From contig CAMLNW010000046.1 in the NCBI GenBank assembly GCA_946481495.1, positions 1-13,699 of the forward strand: 13,699 nucleotides of DNA, read 5' to 3'. The DNA is from an uncultured Actinomycetes bacterium (GTDB taxonomy: Bacteria; Actinomycetota; Thermoleophilia; Solirubrobacterales; Thermoleophilaceae). A model generated the notes under the pieces. The model was not told where the DNA came from. It saw only the letters and a list, made by a program, of their open reading frames with translations, and did not search any database. Shown in pieces: positions 13,012-13,699 of this stretch (position 1 is the first letter of the stretch; each line of letters opens with the position of its first letter). The position numbers were made by a program, and so were the translations under genes.

Positions 13012-13341
13012 ATGAGCCAGGTCATCGGAATCCCGGACGCCGTCGAGGACGTCGTCATCGACCTTTGGGGAACCAAGTTCGTCGCCGTCCCGCCGACCAA
13101 GGCCCTCGCGGAGGAGACCGCCGACGATCTCGTCGCGATCACGCTGGCCGTCGCGTCGCCCGACAGCGGCGACTTCGTCAAGGCGCTCGGCGCGTTCCTC
13201 GACAAGAAGCTCCGCCCGCAGGGCAGCCACAAGAAGAAGCCGTCGAACCTGATCAAGGCGAAGTGGGACGCCAACGGGGTCACGATCCCGCAGCTCGCCG
13301 CGTTCGTCGAGAACATCAGGGACGCCGAGCGCCCTATCTGA
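13012..13341 (+). CDS. Tail assembly chaperone, short form (G-like)
   Basis: The 109-residue product starts at ATG 13012 with AAGGAGA upstream (about 13000). It has the helical, charged make-up of tail assembly chaperones, which coat the tape measure protein while tail tube assembles around it. LAEETADDLVAITLAVASPD at 32-51 is followed by FVKALGAFLDKKLRPQ. WDANGVTIPQLAAFVENIRD at 85-104 is near the end, and the stop is TGA 13339-13341. The -1 frame is open past this stop and encodes a long C-terminal extension with no good start of its own, as expected for a programmed frameshift pair. Confidence 0.8.
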   Translation: MSQVIGIPDAVEDVVIDLWGTKFVAVPPTKALAEETADDLVAITLAVASPDSGDFVKALGAFLDKKLRPQGSHKKKPSNLIKAKWDANGVTIPQLAAFVENIRDAERPI

Positions 13342-13631
13342 CGGAGGAGGCACAACGCCTCTTCCGTGAGCTAGCAGTCGGCCACGAGCCAGCGCTCGAC
13401 GCCGACGCGCTGGTCGACCTCTACCTGCTCCGTCGTCACTTCGGGATCGAGCCCGAGGACGCCTACTACCGCCGCCCGCCGTGGGTTGTCGACCTGCTGG
13501 TCGATGGCCTGCGCGCGGAGCTGGAGGCCCGCATGGACGCAGACACAACACAACCTACGAAGCCCGCCGACTGGGAGGACGTCCCGGACGACCTCGGCGC
13601 GGTCCTCGACGACGAGCTCGGGGGCCGGTAG
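13012..13631 (+). CDS. Tail assembly chaperone, frameshifted long form (G-T-like), by -1 frameshift near 13330
   Basis: If ribosomes shift back one base just before the TGA at 13339, they enter the frame reading APYLTEEAQRLFRELAVGHE, which continues to TAG 13629-13631, giving about 206 residues. The added part has helical and tryptophan/tyrosine-rich segments (HFGIEPEDAYYRRPPWVVDL) and an acidic tail (TKPADWEDVPDDLGAVLDDE), as in T-type chaperone domains. No ATG, GTG or TTG precedes this stretch in a useful place, which favours frameshifting. No classical X XXY YYZ heptamer is visible. The best candidate is the CGC CCT pair at 13330-13335, where a CCT codon could re-pair as CCC. The exact slip site is uncertain. 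Confidence 0.65.
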
Positions 13632-13699
13632 TGCCACCCGGCGGCGGCGGAAACGTCCACGTTCGGATCACCGGCGACGAGAGCGACCTCAATCGCGCG
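13631..13699 (+). CDS. Probable tape measure protein, N-terminus only (partial)
   Basis: A GTG at 13631 overlaps the chaperone stop (TAGTG) and opens a frame running off the right edge. Only 23 residues are visible: a proline/glycine-rich lead, then NVHVRITGDESDLNRA. A short beta strand followed by GD-x-S-x-L is a common beginning of phage tape measure proteins, and the gene after the frameshifted chaperones is nearly always the tape measure. Length and function cannot be tested within the window. Confidence 0.6.
   Translation, partial: MPPGGGGNVHVRITGDESDLNRA

Overview
The window is high-GC phage DNA with about twenty genes, all on the + strand. They are tightly packed: several ATGA or GTGA stop/start overlaps, many GTG starts, and TAG, TGA and TAA all used as stops. 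From position 2841 to the right edge the order is that of a tailed phage with an HK97-type head and a long tail. The sequence is an HNH nuclease, small and large terminase, a small membrane protein, portal, S49-type head protease, and major capsid protein. After these come head-tail connector and neck genes, tail terminator, tail tube, frameshifted tail assembly chaperones and the first codons of a likely tape measure gene. Base composition and start-codon use suggest an actinobacterial host (Actinomycetota or a related high-GC lineage). No integrase, repressor, tRNA, CRISPR or attachment site is visible, so the sequence does not say whether this is a free phage, a prophage or a metagenomic contig.

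Left region (1-2834): a perfect 27-bp inverted repeat lies at the very edge. It is followed by the tail of an unidentified gene and a coupled run encoding a PP-loop/PAPS-reductase-like protein, an ASCH-domain protein, a possible second PUA/ASCH-like protein, a 41-residue microprotein and an 82-residue hypothetical protein. A 247-base stretch with no defensible gene but several hairpins (2175-2421) follows, then two small hypothetical genes. The PAPS-reductase-like/ASCH pair is the most plausible nucleic-acid modification cassette here, but its function is inferred.

Packaging and head region (2841-9267): HNH (2841), a 120-base gene-free gap with A/T tracts and an inverted repeat that could hold a cos or terminase site, TerS (3357), TerL (3753), a two-helix membrane protein (5456), portal (5683-6882), protease (6879) and major capsid protein (7798). 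Two adjacent genes carry surprising lesions. The portal frame is interrupted by one in-frame TAG at 6499, with recognisable portal sequence continuing in the same frame. The protease appears to lack about 35 residues that normally carry the catalytic lysine. Together they suggest a decaying prophage, an error in the source sequence, or an unusual head-assembly arrangement.

Connector and tail region (9268-13699): a strong hairpin follows the capsid gene. Then come a SAP/HeH-like small protein, a gp6-like connector, a gp10-like neck protein, a tail terminator, an unrecognised 211-residue protein, a 346-residue tail-tube-like protein, a second strong hairpin, a two-frame tail assembly chaperone gene (-1 shift near 13330) and a GTG start overlapping its stop that begins the likely tape measure protein.
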